Shown here: in pieces, positions 19,513-30,003 of the stretch
Numbering within the stretch: position 1 is the stretch's first letter
Layout: every line of letters begins with the position of its first letter
Source: Gammaproteobacteria bacterium
GTDB lineage: Bacteria > Pseudomonadota > Gammaproteobacteria > Pseudomonadales > Azotimanducaceae
DNA length: 64,000 bases
Assembly (NCBI GenBank): GCA_026706935.1
Contig: JAPOXV010000019.1
Location: forward strand, 248,001 to 312,000
Direction of reading: 5' to 3'
The notes under the pieces: model-generated
The model's input: the letters and a program-made list of their open reading frames with translations, nothing else
What the model was told of the DNA's origin: nothing
Database searches by the model: none
Program-made: the position numbers and the translations under genes

Positions 19513-20259
19513 TTAGTTACTATCAACGATGTCACGCACCCACTCGCTATTTCGCTCGCGACGCAGCACGTTGATACGCATGTAATACAGGATGACTCCG
19601 GCCGCGAGCGCATACAAACCAATCGTATTGACTAGCAACGGCCAAAGCATCGATGGATCGATGCTAACCGGATTGCCGATCTGGATAGAGGCAGGTTGAT
19701 GCAGCGTCGTAAACCAGTCAACAGAATACTTGATGATCGGAATGTTGATCACACCTACGATCGCTAGTACCGCGACCGCCAATGCACCGCGTTGCGAATT
19801 CGGAATCGCAGTTCTCAGCGCTATCAAACCTAGAAACAAAAACAGCTGAACTAACACCGAGGTCGTACGCGCGTCCCAGACCCAGCCTGTGCCCCACGTT
19901 GGAATCCCCCAAACAATGCCACTGAATAGCGCAAATGCAGTAAGCCAAGCTCCGAGCCAAACGGCGGATACGATGAACACATCTGCCATTTTCATACGCC
20001 AGACTAAATACACGAAACCCGCAACGGCGATCGCGATGTAGATTAGCTGTGACAGATGGGCGGTCGGAACATGTAGATAGATGATTCGGAAACTATCTCC
20101 TTGTAAACGATCTGCCGGTGCGAATGCAAGCCCCCACACGGTACCGACAATCAATGAAACAAAGCCGATTACGTACAGCCAGGAAACCCATACCTTCGCA
20201 CCTCGGTAAAAAAACGGGGGAGAACCCATTTTGTGGAATATCCGCGTGAACCAGTTCAA
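19513..20259 (-). CDS. ccmC: heme transporter subunit CcmC
   Basis: CcmC is the inner-membrane protein that transfers heme to CcmE. The 248-residue protein has six hydrophobic spans and the WWD-type motif GIPTWGTGWVWDARTTS. Conserved histidines lie in YLHVPTAHLSQ and in FTTLHQPASI. It follows ccmB with a 1-nt gap and precedes ccmD. Confidence 0.96.
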   Translation of the reverse strand: MNWFTRIFHKMGSPPFFYRGAKVWVSWLYVIGFVSLIVGTVWGLAFAPADRLQGDSFRIIYLHVPTAHLSQLIYIAIAVAGFVYLVWRMKMADVFIVSAVWLGAWLTAFALFSGIVWGIPTWGTGWVWDARTTSVLVQLFLFLGLIALRTAIPNSQRGALAVAVLAIVGVINIPIIKYSVDWFTTLHQPASIQIGNPVSIDPSMLWPLLVNTIGLYALAAGVILYYMRINVLRRERNSEWVRDIVDSN

Positions 20260-20260
20260 A

Positions 20261-20932
20261 TCAATACTCCTGGCTCACACGTAACAGTGCCGCGATCGCA
20301 AACGGCAAAAATGTGATCGCCCCCATAGCAATCGCTAGGATGCCGATCAATGCGAATTCAAACGGTTCCTGATTTGCACTGCGTTGACATGCACCAACGC
20401 CAAGCAACAAAACAGGAACGTACAGTGGTAAAACCAGAAGCGCAAGTAAGACACCGTTTCTGCCGACCCCGAGAGTTAGCGTTGCGCCTAAAACACCAAA
20501 CAGCGTAAAGACGATCGATCCTGGTATCAAGGTAATGAACAAAATCCACCACACTTCCGTATCGATGTTCAGCATCCATGCACCCAACGGTACGAGAGCA
20601 ACGATAGGTACCGCACAGAGAAACCAACGAGCAGCGACCGATCCGTGCACGCTCACGTACAACGATTGATTTTGTGCGATCACTTGCTCAAGCGACCCAT
20701 CCTCATAGTCTTGCGCGTAAGCGCCACCCGATGCCATCATGGTCGAAAGCAGAAGGACCACCCAAAGCACCGCTATCGCGAGGCCATCTCCCGTTGCGAG
20801 TGAACCACCTTCAAAAGTAATCGAGATCAAGGATGTGACAATGATGAAGAATGCCATCGGGTTAAGGCTATCGAGTGGGTGTCGCCAGCCGATTCGAAAC
20901 GTCCGATTGAAAGCGATTACAAACGCATTCAT
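20261..20932 (-). CDS. ccmB: heme exporter membrane subunit CcmB
   Basis: CcmB is the permease partner of the CcmA ATPase in the complex that releases holo-CcmE. The 223-residue length and six hydrophobic segments fit the family. The motif DYEDGSLEQVIAQNQSL and the SGGAYAQDYEDG segment are typical. It overlaps the end of ccmA by 4 nt. Confidence 0.94.
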   Translation of the reverse strand: MNAFVIAFNRTFRIGWRHPLDSLNPMAFFIIVTSLISITFEGGSLATGDGLAIAVLWVVLLLSTMMASGGAYAQDYEDGSLEQVIAQNQSLYVSVHGSVAARWFLCAVPIVALVPLGAWMLNIDTEVWWILFITLIPGSIVFTLFGVLGATLTLGVGRNGVLLALLVLPLYVPVLLLGVGACQRSANQEPFEFALIGILAIAMGAITFLPFAIAALLRVSQEY

Positions 20933-21534
20933 GACACATTGAGATCGATAGTTTCAGTATCGGGTAACCCTAGCGTCGCGTGAGTTGCAACTACGGCCCC
21001 ACCACCACTGGCACGATGAGACGTAATTGCTCCTTTGAGCCAGTCGATTGCTGACTCGTCTAACGATGTCAGTGGTTCGTCGAGTAACCAGATCCTTGCC
21101 TTGAGTGCAAGCAAGCTCGCGAGCCCACACCTTCTTACTTGACCTGCGGACAATGAGCCAACGGGCATATCCCTGCACGACTTGAGACCGAGCTCTGACA
21201 AGACGCGCATAAGTTCAGTTTCTGATGTATTCTGGTCTGCGTTCTGTGTGAGCCAACGAAGGTTCTCATACGCCGTCAAGGCAGCATTCAAGCCCGATTT
21301 CTGACCTACATACGCAAAGCTGTGAGATCTTAAATCGATCGATCCTCTATGAGCGCGACGGATTCCTGCCAAATATCTCAAGAGCGTAGTCTTCCCACTA
21401 CCGTTCGGACCTTTGATTTCGATCAATGCACCTGGGTTTACGCTCAGATTGAAGTCTGTGAGCAAAGGTCGCTCTGCGACCTCCACCTCAAGCCCCGATA
21501 CCTGGAGCAACGTTGACGAGTTAACTTGGGTCAA
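20929..21534 (-). CDS. ccmA: heme exporter ATPase CcmA
   Basis: CcmA is the cytoplasmic ATPase that powers release of holo-CcmE from CcmCD. The 201-residue ABC protein has Walker [12 protein letters not shown], the ABC signature LSAGQVRRCGLASLL and Walker B IWLLDEPLTSLDE. It is the first gene of the ccmABCD half. The short YheU-like gene precedes it by 14 nt and may share its transcript. Confidence 0.95.
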   Translation of the reverse strand: MTQVNSSTLLQVSGLEVEVAERPLLTDFNLSVNPGALIEIKGPNGSGKTTLLRYLAGIRRAHRGSIDLRSHSFAYVGQKSGLNAALTAYENLRWLTQNADQNTSETELMRVLSELGLKSCRDMPVGSLSAGQVRRCGLASLLALKARIWLLDEPLTSLDESAIDWLKGAITSHRASGGGAVVATHATLGLPDTETIDLNVS

Positions 21535-21548
21535 TCGACGACACTCGT

Positions 21549-21782
21549 CTATCGTTCGTCTGATTGAGCTTGATTTGATGCAAACTCTTCAGCAGTAAGG
21601 ATGTGGGTCGAACTCGAATCTTCGTCAAACACGATGAAAGCCCTCTCATTCTCGAGCGCGTCGAGCAAGCGTTTGCGTTTTTGAGCTAGCGTTCCATCCC
21701 AGACAACGCTATCCCGCGTAATAAACTCGTCTAGCAAAGCTTGCAGTGCGTCTGTGGATAGTAGTTTGTGCGAAACCTTCAA
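21549..21782 (-). CDS. YheU-like (UPF0270-type) small protein
   Basis: This 77-residue soluble protein resembles the YheU/UPF0270 family of unknown function. The matching parts are LSTDALQALLDEFITRDS near the N-terminus, then LAQKRKRLLDALENERAFIVFDE, and the C-terminal ILTAEEF. It lies 14 nt upstream of ccmA in the same direction. The match is by recalled pattern, with no computed alignment. Confidence 0.6.
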   Translation of the reverse strand: MKVSHKLLSTDALQALLDEFITRDSVVWDGTLAQKRKRLLDALENERAFIVFDEDSSSTHILTAEEFASNQAQSDER

Positions 21783-21869
21783 ACGTATTCCGGTTTTTGT
21801 GAGGCTGATGACGAATTCAGTTGCAGCACGGTAACCGTTACAGCGTCAGCGTGCACGATGGCACGGTCA

Positions 21870-22709
21870 CTAGATGACGAGTTGCCGAATCGGATCCAAG
21901 TCAACCGACCCTTCGAGTGCACTGAAATCGAATAGCTCAGAATCCGCCAAGTGCGTGGGAACTACCGTACGGATCGCTCTGGCTATGTTCTCAATTCGTC
22001 CGGGCTGAATAGCCTCCCACTCGCGCAGCATGGATTTGATGACTTGCCGCTGTAGATTCTCCTGGGATCCACAGAGATCGCATGGGATGATCGGATGAGC
22101 TTCCACCTTGGAATAACGTTCGATGTCTTTCTCGCGCAGGTAGTAGAGGGGACGTATAACATGATGAAGTCCGTCATCGGATAAGAGACGTGGCGGCATG
22201 GCCTTCAGACGACCACCGTGGAACATATTGAGGAACAGCGTCTCAACCACGTCGTCAAGATGGTGACCCAGCGCAATCTTTGTTGCACCAAGTCGCTTTG
22301 CCGTTGAGTAAAGGATGCCTCTCCTGAGACGCGAACAGATCGGACAATACGTCTTACCTTCTGGTGTCTTCTCCATAACAATCGAGTATGTGTCTTCCTC
22401 GACCGCATGAAATTCCACGCCTTTAGATGCTGCATATGAAGGCAGAACGTCCGGTGGAAACCCCGGTTGCTTCTGATCTACGTTAACCGCGAAAAGCGAG
22501 AACTCAATCGGTGCGTTCCGTTTTAGCGACAGAAGGATCTCTAGCATGGTGTAAGAGTCTTTCCCGCCTGATAGACATACCATCACGCGATCGTCTTGCC
22601 CAATCATCTGATAGTCGCTGATCGCACGACCGACTAGCCGACGTAGTTTCTTCCGCAGCTTGTTTCGCTCGAGCTCGTCTTTTCGAGCTTGCGTTACCGT
22701 TGAAGACAT
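21870..22709 (-). CDS. ttcA: tRNA 2-thiocytidine(32) synthetase TtcA
   Basis: TtcA makes 2-thiocytidine at position 32 of certain tRNAs, using ATP and an iron-sulfur cluster. The 279-residue protein has the PP-loop SGGKDS (residues 47-52). Cluster-binding cysteines lie in [10 protein letters not shown] (C122, C125), with further cysteines in PCDLCGSQ (C210, C213). [15 protein letters not shown] is also typical. An in-frame TTG at 22736 overlaps the upstream permease stop. I preferred the ATG at 22709 because it matches the family N-terminus. Confidence 0.96.
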   Translation of the reverse strand: MSSTVTQARKDELERNKLRKKLRRLVGRAISDYQMIGQDDRVMVCLSGGKDSYTMLEILLSLKRNAPIEFSLFAVNVDQKQPGFPPDVLPSYAASKGVEFHAVEEDTYSIVMEKTPEGKTYCPICSRLRRGILYSTAKRLGATKIALGHHLDDVVETLFLNMFHGGRLKAMPPRLLSDDGLHHVIRPLYYLREKDIERYSKVEAHPIIPCDLCGSQENLQRQVIKSMLREWEAIQPGRIENIARAIRTVVPTHLADSELFDFSALEGSVDLDPIRQLVI

Positions 22710-22732
22710 CTCAATGACGCGCTCAGTACCAC

Positions 22733-25237
22733 TCAACCAGCATCACGCAGTATTGTGACGGGCGGCAGTCGAACCAATTTCCGCGTTGACAGGTAACCAA
22801 CACTCGCGATGATGCTCCCGCCAAGGAGGAATCCCGCGATCCAGATCTCCGGTCGCGTCGCGTACTCAAACTCTAGCAACTGCTCTTCTATCAGATAGAG
22901 CGAAAGTTCAGCACCGACGATCGCAACAAGACCTGCCATTAGACCCAGCAACAGAAACTCAGCTGTGAGCGAACCCAGTATCAATTTCTTCGTACCACCC
23001 ATCGACCGAAGAAGAGCGTGTTCTTTAATTCGACTGTCACGACTCGCTTGGATCGAAGCTAGTAACACGAGTGCGCCGGATGTCAAAACCAAGATCAAAA
23101 TCCACTCGACAGCCATTGTCACGCGATCGATCACTGATTGAACTTGCTTGATAATCGAGTCTACATCGATAACGGTCATCGTCGGATTACGTGCGATCAG
23201 CTGGGTAAGCTCCGAACGATTTTCGTCGGGAACGTAGATCATCGCGCGATAACTTGATGGTATGTCATCGAACACTTTTGGCGGAAAAACGAAGAAGAAA
23301 TTGAACTGTGCGTTCTCATTCCATTCAAGGGCGCGCAAACTTGCGATTCGTACGTCAAACACCTGACCTTGAACGCGGAAAGACAATTCGTCGCCGACGT
23401 CAAGTCCCCACGCCCTCGCATAATCGCTCTCGACCGACACAAGACTCTCTTCTGTGCCAGGGGACCACCACTCACCGACGACCACTTCATTGTTTTCCGG
23501 AACTTCGTCCGACCATGTCAACTGCCTACCCGACGAGAGTCGCGGTCCGGGCATGTTGGGTCGGCGACGCTGGTATTCTCTGACCGGTTCGCCGTTCACG
23601 GCTACGACGCGCCCATCGTAGAAAGCAGCCAGATCACCGTCCGATGCATATCGATCAATGAACTGTGCAACGTCATCCCGCTGGGCTTGTGAGATGTTGA
23701 AGAGGACGTGGTTCGGCGTGTCCTGTGGTAGTTGCGCTTGCCACTCTTCGACGAGTGATGATCGGACGAGATACAGGATCATCAGCAACATGATGACCAG
23801 ACTGAATACCACAATCTGACCCGTGTTCTCAACGTTTCGGCGCTGCAGTCCACTCAGCGCGAGTCGCCAAACGCTACCTGCTTGCATACCAAGAAGGCGT
23901 CCCCCGCGCAACAACACGATCGCGACCGCACCGAAAGTGACCGTCACGGCAACGATACCGAGCAGCAACCAAAGTGTGAACGACCAACTTCCACTGTACC
24001 AGATAAGGAGTCCCAGAATACCGGTAATCGCACATGTGTAGGTAACGAGCGACGACACGCCGGCGCGTCTGAAATCGCGCCGAATCACACGTAACGGCGA
24101 CACACTAATCAGATCCAGGAACGGAGGCAACGCGAAAGCAAATAGGCAAATAAACCCTGTGACAATGCCAGTTAGAACGGGGGTAATACTTGCCGGTGGT
24201 ACTTGGGTGACATTCGTTAGTAAGTGCTCCGTCAGATACCAAACTAGCCCGAAGTGAATCGCCGCACCCGCAATTAGACCGCCCGCAATACCGAACAGTC
24301 CTATGAGCAAAAGAAGACCTAAGCACCCCCACAAGACCGCTCGCGGTCGCGCTCCGAGAGTTTTCAAGATGCCCACATGATCGAAATGACGCCTCGCATA
24401 CCGGTTCGCGCTTAGTGCGATCGCTACGCCAGCCAACAACACCGCCATTGAGCCGCCGATCAGGAAGAAACTCTCCGCTCGTTCTAGCGCACGTCCGATG
24501 CGCGCATCCGCATCTCTCACGTTTCGCCATCGATAGCCTTCCAAGTCTTCTTCGATAGCTCGATAGAGCTCGCGAAACGTCGAATCGTCACCCACGAGCA
24601 ATAGTCGGTAATCGATCTGGCTACCAGGTTGGATGACCTGCGTAGCATCGATATCTTCCATGCGCATCAGCACTCGAGGCGACAAATCGAGCATGCTGAA
24701 CCCGCGGTCAGGTTCCGCTTCGATAATCCCCGAAACCGTGAGTGGCGCATAGCCGACATCGACTTGATCGCCCAGCTCGACATCCAATATGTAGAGCAGT
24801 CTGGAGTTCATCCAGATCTCGCCTGGTCGAGGAATCTCGGTCGTTTCAGTCGTCGCGCCAAATGGCTCTTCCGCGACGCGCAACTTACCTCGAAGTGGGT
24901 AGTTGCCTTCAACTGCCTTGACACTAGCGAGTTGCGATTTGGTGTTATCTTCACTCGATAAGACCATTGAGTTGAACACGACCATCGAGCTGGTGGTCAA
25001 GCCCCGATCTGTTGCTTCTTGAATGAATTGGTCCGGGATAGGCTTCCGCGAATTGATGCTGCGATCCGCCCCGAGAAATACCGACGCTTCTTTCGTCATC
25101 GCTTTCTGCAATCGGTCGACGGTTAGCGTAATCGATGAAACCGTCCCTACCGCGATCGCGAGCGCGATTAGCAGTAGATGCAGTTCACCCGAACGCCAAT
25201 CGCTGAGAATGAAATTCAGAATGAGACGTAAATTCAT
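22733..25237 (-). CDS. ybbP: ABC transporter permease, YbbP/FtsX family
   Basis: This 834-residue integral membrane protein has an N-terminal membrane helix and a large periplasmic domain. A group of three spans lies around 255-370, followed by two more (about 395-450), a second periplasmic domain, and a C-terminal FtsX domain with three spans (last 130 residues). This matches YbbP of the MacB-like mechanotransmission ABC family. It overlaps its ATPase partner by 4 nt, with tesA divergent beyond that, the same arrangement as in E. coli. The cargo is unknown. Confidence 0.9.
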   Translation of the reverse strand: MNLRLILNFILSDWRSGELHLLLIALAIAVGTVSSITLTVDRLQKAMTKEASVFLGADRSINSRKPIPDQFIQEATDRGLTTSSMVVFNSMVLSSEDNTKSQLASVKAVEGNYPLRGKLRVAEEPFGATTETTEIPRPGEIWMNSRLLYILDVELGDQVDVGYAPLTVSGIIEAEPDRGFSMLDLSPRVLMRMEDIDATQVIQPGSQIDYRLLLVGDDSTFRELYRAIEEDLEGYRWRNVRDADARIGRALERAESFFLIGGSMAVLLAGVAIALSANRYARRHFDHVGILKTLGARPRAVLWGCLGLLLLIGLFGIAGGLIAGAAIHFGLVWYLTEHLLTNVTQVPPASITPVLTGIVTGFICLFAFALPPFLDLISVSPLRVIRRDFRRAGVSSLVTYTCAITGILGLLIWYSGSWSFTLWLLLGIVAVTVTFGAVAIVLLRGGRLLGMQAGSVWRLALSGLQRRNVENTGQIVVFSLVIMLLMILYLVRSSLVEEWQAQLPQDTPNHVLFNISQAQRDDVAQFIDRYASDGDLAAFYDGRVVAVNGEPVREYQRRRPNMPGPRLSSGRQLTWSDEVPENNEVVVGEWWSPGTEESLVSVESDYARAWGLDVGDELSFRVQGQVFDVRIASLRALEWNENAQFNFFFVFPPKVFDDIPSSYRAMIYVPDENRSELTQLIARNPTMTVIDVDSIIKQVQSVIDRVTMAVEWILILVLTSGALVLLASIQASRDSRIKEHALLRSMGGTKKLILGSLTAEFLLLGLMAGLVAIVGAELSLYLIEEQLLEFEYATRPEIWIAGFLLGGSIIASVGYLSTRKLVRLPPVTILRDAG

Positions 25238-25923
25238 GCAATCACCGCGCCGGCCGCAAGTTCAGTACTGGACTGACATCGATCGGCTAAGCTCCGATCA
25301 TGTGTGACGAGTACAAGCGTCGTCTGGTTTTCGTGATTGAGCTCAAATAGTAAATCTGCAATTCGATGACCCGTCTTAGTATCAAGGTTACCCGTCGGTT
25401 CGTCAGCAAACAACACCAAAGGTTCAGAGCAGAACGCCCGAGCAATGGCCACTCGTTGCTGTTCGCCACCCGACAACTGTCGTGGGTAGTGCTTCAGTCG
25501 ACTGCCCAAGCCTACTCTCTCAAGGTACCTTATAGCATCTTCTCGGGCAGTCCGTTCACCACGAAGCTCTGCGGGCAACATCACGTTTTCCAATGCGGTC
25601 AAACTATCGATGAGTTGGAATGTCTGAAACACGAAGCCAACAGTACGAGCTCGTACTTGTGCTCGTTCATCTTCGTTGAACGCGGAGATCTCGTCGCCAT
25701 CAAGCCAAACACGACCGCGCGTGGGTACATCTAATCCTGCTAATAAACCCAATAAAGTAGTCTTACCCGACCCAGACTCTCCAACGATCGCTACCGCTTC
25801 ACCTCGAGCAATCGAAATATCTACATCGCGCAGAATGGTTAACGACGCCCCTTCAAACTCGACTTCCTTCGTAAGGTCTTCCGCTCGAAGTATGGCATCG
25901 CTGTCGTTCGTTGTCGTGGTCAA
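25234..25923 (-). CDS. ybbA: ABC transporter ATP-binding protein, YbbA/LolD family
   Basis: This 229-residue ATPase energises the YbbP permease. Walker A is [12 protein letters not shown], the signature is [14 protein letters not shown] and Walker B is [13 protein letters not shown], typical of the LolD/MacB/YbbA subgroup. Its 5' end overlaps the divergent tesA gene by 32 nt, so the two promoters must lie inside each other's coding sequence. Confidence 0.92.
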   Translation of the reverse strand: MTTTTNDSDAILRAEDLTKEVEFEGASLTILRDVDISIARGEAVAIVGESGSGKTTLLGLLAGLDVPTRGRVWLDGDEISAFNEDERAQVRARTVGFVFQTFQLIDSLTALENVMLPAELRGERTAREDAIRYLERVGLGSRLKHYPRQLSGGEQQRVAIARAFCSEPLVLFADEPTGNLDTKTGHRIADLLFELNHENQTTLVLVTHDRSLADRCQSSTELAAGAVIA

Positions 25924-26557
25924 GTTATTCCTTGTCGGTTTCTTGTGTATTTGTACGAGTTTGAGCGCGGAAACCGTTCAATCCGAGCAACGCACCATCT
26001 TGGTGCTCGGCGACAGTATCAGTGCGGCTTACCGAATAGACACTGAATCGGGATGGGTGTCTCTCTTACAACGCAAGTTAGAAACTGAAGGTTCCGATTG
26101 GCGAGTCGTTAATGCGAGCGTCAGCGGCGATACGACCCTTGACGGGCTAACGCGAATTGACGCATTACTGGACGAAATCAGTCCGCAGATCATGATTTTA
26201 GAGTTAGGCGCGAACGACGGTTTGCGCGGGTATCCCGTCGAGTCGATACGAGAAAACTTGATCGACCTCATTGATCGTGCGCAATCAGATGGTGCCTTCG
26301 TGATTCTTGCGGGAATGCAACTGCCGCCAAACTATGGTCACAGGTACGTAGGTCCGTTCAAAGAAATGTATGAAGAGCTAGCGAAAACAAAGAACACCGG
26401 TCTTATTCCGTTTCTCATGGACGGCGTCGCGGCGGTCGACGAGCTAATGCAGGACGACGGTTTGCACCCGAAAGCTGAGGGACAACCCGGTTTACTTGCA
26501 AATGCATGGCCCGTAGTACAAAAACATATCAACGAAATCAGCGAAACTGTCGATTAA
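25892..26557 (+). CDS. tesA: arylesterase/thioesterase I TesA (SGNH hydrolase, periplasmic)
   Basis: TesA is a periplasmic multifunctional esterase, thioesterase and lysophospholipase. The 221-residue protein has a signal peptide (residues 1-26, [16 protein letters not shown]). The SGNH blocks are ILVLGDSISAAY (Ser42), the Gly in VNASVSGDT, LGANDG, and the C-terminal DDGLHPKAEG with the Asp-x-x-His pair. The frame stays open upstream to 25676, but that part overlaps ybbA. The ATG at 25892 gives the signal peptide directly. Confidence 0.93.
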   Translation: MASLSFVVVVKLFLVGFLCICTSLSAETVQSEQRTILVLGDSISAAYRIDTESGWVSLLQRKLETEGSDWRVVNASVSGDTTLDGLTRIDALLDEISPQIMILELGANDGLRGYPVESIRENLIDLIDRAQSDGAFVILAGMQLPPNYGHRYVGPFKEMYEELAKTKNTGLIPFLMDGVAAVDELMQDDGLHPKAEGQPGLLANAWPVVQKHINEISETVD

Positions 26558-27468
26558 GTCTGAAGAACGCCCACATGGCGTTCACCGCGTGCGTTAGCCA
26601 GTGCTTCTTGTTTCGCGCGCTCCGCGAACTGTGCTTTCTGCCGCTCGCTGGTCTCGTGGAAGCAATATGGACAACTCACGCTCTTGACGTAAAGACTCGA
26701 TTCCTTGTCGGTCTCACTGATGGCTCTACGACAGGCGTGGCATTGGTCGTAGCTACCCTGGGAGAGCTTGGCGTCAACAGAAACGCGCTGGTCGAAAACG
26801 AAACACTCACCGTGCCACCTACTTTCGCTCGGCTTGACCATTTCTAAGTAGCCTAGAACGCCACCGTCTAATTGATGGACGGCTTCGCAACCACTTGCTA
26901 GTAATGCGTTCGACGCTTTCTCACAGCGTATACCACCTGTGCAATACATAGCGATAGTCGACTTGCCATGGACCTCAATTAGATTTTCAATGCGGCTTTC
27001 AAATTCCGCGAATCTCTCTATTCCGACCGGCACGGCGTTATCAAAAGCGCCAGCCTCAATCTCATAGTCATTTCGGATGTCAAGTACTAAGACGTCTGGG
27101 TCATCCAACAGCTCGTTCCATTCATTTACTTGGACGTGGACACCTAGTGGGTCTGATGAAGTCAGTGGTTTGCCAAACTGAATGATCTCGTCTCGAACCT
27201 TCACTTTTAAACGGTAAAAAACCGGATTGTCTGGTCTAGCGGTTGAATATTTCGCTCGTAGCGAGCTCGCACCTGTCGAGGTTTCCACGAGCTGTACGGC
27301 ACACCTCAGCAAGTCAAGATCCTGATGTGCAAGACTTGCATTCACCCCCTCACTCGCGATCAGCAATGTACCGACGAGCTCTAATTTGCCAAGCTGCGTA
27401 CGTAGGTGGCTTGCCGCACTTTCCGGATCTGCGACCTCAAAAAATCGATAGAACGAAACGACGTTCAT
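26554..27468 (-). CDS. trhO: tRNA uridine(34) hydroxylase TrhO (rhodanese-like)
   Basis: TrhO makes 5-hydroxyuridine at tRNA wobble position 34. The 304-residue protein has the N-terminal domain (FYRFFEVADPESAASHL, GTLLIASEGVNASLA). A rhodanese domain follows with VLVLDIRNDYEIEAG and the catalytic-loop cysteine in YCTGGIRCEKAS. The C-terminal part is cysteine-rich (CHACRRAI, SCPYCFHET) and may bind metal. It converges on tesA with stops overlapping in TTAA. BolA lies 7 nt upstream. Confidence 0.92.
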   Translation of the reverse strand: MNVVSFYRFFEVADPESAASHLRTQLGKLELVGTLLIASEGVNASLAHQDLDLLRCAVQLVETSTGASSLRAKYSTARPDNPVFYRLKVKVRDEIIQFGKPLTSSDPLGVHVQVNEWNELLDDPDVLVLDIRNDYEIEAGAFDNAVPVGIERFAEFESRIENLIEVHGKSTIAMYCTGGIRCEKASNALLASGCEAVHQLDGGVLGYLEMVKPSESRWHGECFVFDQRVSVDAKLSQGSYDQCHACRRAISETDKESSLYVKSVSCPYCFHETSERQKAQFAERAKQEALANARGERHVGVLQT

Positions 27469-27475
27469 TTCAAAC

Positions 27476-27793
27476 TCAATCTGCCTTCGAGCCGCCTAGA
27501 CAAGGAGGCGACATCGGTGCCTTGCCAAATCTGCTTTTCCAATTTGCTTCGGTGTATGCGTGTATTGCGAGTGCGTGGACAGGTCCTGACAATTCGGTCG
27601 CAAGCAGGTCGTTGATCATGCGGTGTCGATCCAACAATCGCATCCCCTCGAACTGGGTACTCACGATTGTGACTTTGAAATGCGACTCTGATCCCGGCGC
27701 CACATTGTGATTGCCACTCTCATTGACGACCTCTAAATGCAGTGGGTCCAGCGATGTGAGTTTCGTTTCAATCGTTTCTTGAACGGTCATCAA
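27476..27793 (-). CDS. bolA: BolA family protein
   Basis: This 105-residue protein has the BolA fold. The family pattern includes LHLEVVNES near the N-terminus, SHFKVTIVSTQFEGM, and the helix RHRMINDLLATELSGPVHALAIHAYT. BolA proteins work with monothiol glutaredoxins in iron-sulfur handling, or in stress morphology. It overlaps the PP2C gene upstream by 4 nt and lies 7 nt before trhO, so the three probably form one operon. Confidence 0.92.
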   Translation of the reverse strand: MMTVQETIETKLTSLDPLHLEVVNESGNHNVAPGSESHFKVTIVSTQFEGMRLLDRHRMINDLLATELSGPVHALAIHAYTEANWKSRFGKAPMSPPCLGGSKAD

Positions 27794-28506
27794 TTTATCT
27801 CAGCAAGTACTACCGTGATGTTGTCGGTGCTTCCGTGATCTCCGGCAGCGTCGATCAGCTTGTCAAGCAGAAGATTAATGTTTGAACGATATTCGTGCAT
27901 GACCAACGACAACGCGTCGTTAGTAACGAAGCCGGATAGGCCATCACTACAGAGCATGAAGAGATCCTTAGGCTGAACTTCGAACTCGGTAATCGTTGGT
28001 TTTACGACCTGACTGGGACCGATACATTGGAGCACGCGATTGTCAACAGGCGACGTCTCAGCTTCCTCTTCCGTGATTTCGCCTTGATCAATTTTCTCAT
28101 TTATAACGTTGTGGTCCCTCGTCATTTGAGTAAATTCCTCGCCCCTCAAAAGATAGGCACGCGAATCGCCAGCGTGACAAATGAAGCCTAGATCCGCAAC
28201 TAGCTGCAGCATGACAAGCGTCGCACCCATCGCTCGAACGTCTGGAAGTGAACGTGCACGAGCGTGAATTTCACGATTGGCATCCTTGATGATTGTCTCG
28301 AGGGATTCGCGATCCATGTTGTCGGAACCCAAATCACGTATGCGTTGGGTGACTTCATCCGCTGCCATACGGGCGGCAATATGACCGGCATCTAGCCCAC
28401 CCATTCCGTCTGCAACGCCACAGAGTTGCAGGTCGGGACGTGTCCAATAAACATCCTCATTACGTGAGCGGACGCGTCCTTTCCATGTCTTTCCGACCAA
28501 TATCAA
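27790..28506 (-). CDS. PP2C-family serine/threonine protein phosphatase
   Basis: This 238-residue cytoplasmic phosphatase has the metal-binding PP2C motifs in order: RSRNEDVYW, GVADGMGGLDAGHIAA, HAGDSRAYLL, MTRDHNVINE, LFMLCSDGLSG and STDNITVVLAEI. It is close in length to bacterial Stp/PrpC enzymes. The start is a TTG at 28506. No partner kinase gene lies nearby in the window. Confidence 0.94.
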   Translation of the reverse strand: MILVGKTWKGRVRSRNEDVYWTRPDLQLCGVADGMGGLDAGHIAARMAADEVTQRIRDLGSDNMDRESLETIIKDANREIHARARSLPDVRAMGATLVMLQLVADLGFICHAGDSRAYLLRGEEFTQMTRDHNVINEKIDQGEITEEEAETSPVDNRVLQCIGPSQVVKPTITEFEVQPKDLFMLCSDGLSGFVTNDALSLVMHEYRSNINLLLDKLIDAAGDHGSTDNITVVLAEIN

Positions 28507-29171
28507 TCGCGAGATGCTCGTAGTAGAAAATCGAATTTCAATCGCACTTCGGTGGTTGTGTCAAGTATCGTCACAATACTTGGAATTCCGCCTACTTAGT
28601 GCGTATTTTGCGATTCTTAAGTCAGTTTATCGTACTAGTAGACGCCACAGTCGAAACTCAGAATCCGCAGTCTGACTGCCGAACGTTCGTCTTCTCGTCT
28701 AAAACGTTGCACGCTTATGCAACGGAGGTGCCCATAGCGGATTGATACGAGAGATCGGGTGACAATGGATCGGACGAGGTACGAACCTGCACACATTCTG
28801 TCGCACGCTGGCGTTATCTAGCCTAAGCAATTACCCTTGATTAGGTCCAGATCCATTTTCGGCCAATTGAAAGTGAGAAAGTGTCTGATTGAAAGACTGC
28901 CCACCATATCTCAATAACGGCAAGTTGCTGAATGCTCCGAATCGCCTACCTGAGGCGAAACATGGACCGACTTACCTTGAAGAAAACGAGACGATAAAGT
29001 GAACGTCCAGTTGAAAGATCACCTACGTCCAATCGAAACGCAAAATTAGATTCCAATCCAACGCGACGCGCAAAGTGCTAACTACCTAACAGGTGATTCG
29101 AACGAAATGTTCGACCCAAATCTATAATCCAAAGCACCATTTTGTCGCGGCGGTTCGTCCGTTCTGTTCCG
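28507..29171. other. 665-nt gene-free region between the PP2C and yaaA genes
   Basis: I find no gene, tRNA or ribosomal RNA here. Both flanking genes point outward, so it should hold their promoters. A perfect 7-bp hairpin (CGTTGCA 28705-28711, TGCAACG 28718-28724, 6-nt loop) is the clearest structure. It has no T-run. It is followed by GGAGG (28724-28728), but no long frame starts there. A small RNA is possible but unsupported. Confidence 0.4.
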
Positions 29172-29963
29172 ATGCTAAGCGTCATCTCCCCATCGAAAAA
29201 TCTCGATTTCAAATCTCGCGCCACGTCTCGAAAGAAAACAGAACCGATATTTCTGAATCAGGCTGCAGAGCTCGTTGACACGATGCGACAGATGGGTGCG
29301 GACGACATCAAATCGCTGATGAACATCAATGATGAGCTCGCGAACTTGAACGAGGAACGCTTTCATAGTTGGGACACCGATTTGCGCGGCACGAAACCGG
29401 CGGTCCTTGCATTTCGGGGCGATGTCTATCTTGGACTCGACGCTCCGACACTCGCTGAAGGAGATTTGACATCCGCACAACGACGAATTCGCATCCTATC
29501 TGGTCTATACGGACTTTTACGACCGATGGACCGAATTCATCCCTACCGATTGGAAATGGGTCTCCCAATTCAATCGAATGGCTTTGAGAACCTTTACCAA
29601 TTCTGGGGAGCTCGAATAGCCGACCGTCTCAACGAAGAGTTAAGTCAGCACCGCAATCCAATCTTGGTCAATCTCGCCTCCGACGAGTACTTTAAAGCGA
29701 TTGATACATCGCGAATCGACCATCCGATTGTGCAATGTCAATTCTTAGATAAATTTCGAGACAACTATCGATTCATGAGCTACTATGGCAAACGGGCTCG
29801 AGGATTAATGGCAAGACACATCGTTACACAGAAGATAGACAATCTCGCCGGATTGAAACGATTTTCGTCCAACGGCTATCAATTCAATAAGGATCGATCA
29901 AGCAAGACCAAACTGGTATTTACACGAGACGAACCGATCCCAGCTCAGGCTAAGAAAGCGTAA
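29172..29963 (+). CDS. yaaA: peroxide stress protein YaaA (DUF328)
   Basis: YaaA lowers damage from hydrogen peroxide by limiting free intracellular iron and binds DNA. The 263-residue protein starts MLSVISPSKNLDF, the typical family start. It includes LNEERFHSW, AVLAFRGDVYLGLDA, LRILSGLYGLLRPMD-like text (RIRILSGLYGLLRPMDRI), PYRLEMG, NLASDEYFKA and MARHIV. The frame is open to 29142, but the ATG at 29172 is the family-consistent start. Confidence 0.93.
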   Translation: MLSVISPSKNLDFKSRATSRKKTEPIFLNQAAELVDTMRQMGADDIKSLMNINDELANLNEERFHSWDTDLRGTKPAVLAFRGDVYLGLDAPTLAEGDLTSAQRRIRILSGLYGLLRPMDRIHPYRLEMGLPIQSNGFENLYQFWGARIADRLNEELSQHRNPILVNLASDEYFKAIDTSRIDHPIVQCQFLDKFRDNYRFMSYYGKRARGLMARHIVTQKIDNLAGLKRFSSNGYQFNKDRSSKTKLVFTRDEPIPAQAKKA

Positions 29964-30003
29964 GATCCTAATCTATGCTCAATACGCCATGGAGTCGGAG
30001 ACT

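Noticed and set aside
25676-25891. Upstream extension of the tesA frame
   Set aside because: It overlaps the divergent ybbA coding sequence, and the signal peptide starts only at 25892.
28507-29171. Possible tRNA or small RNA in the gap before yaaA
   Set aside because: No cloverleaf, TPsiC-type motif or strong terminator was seen. Only a 7-bp hairpin without T-run.
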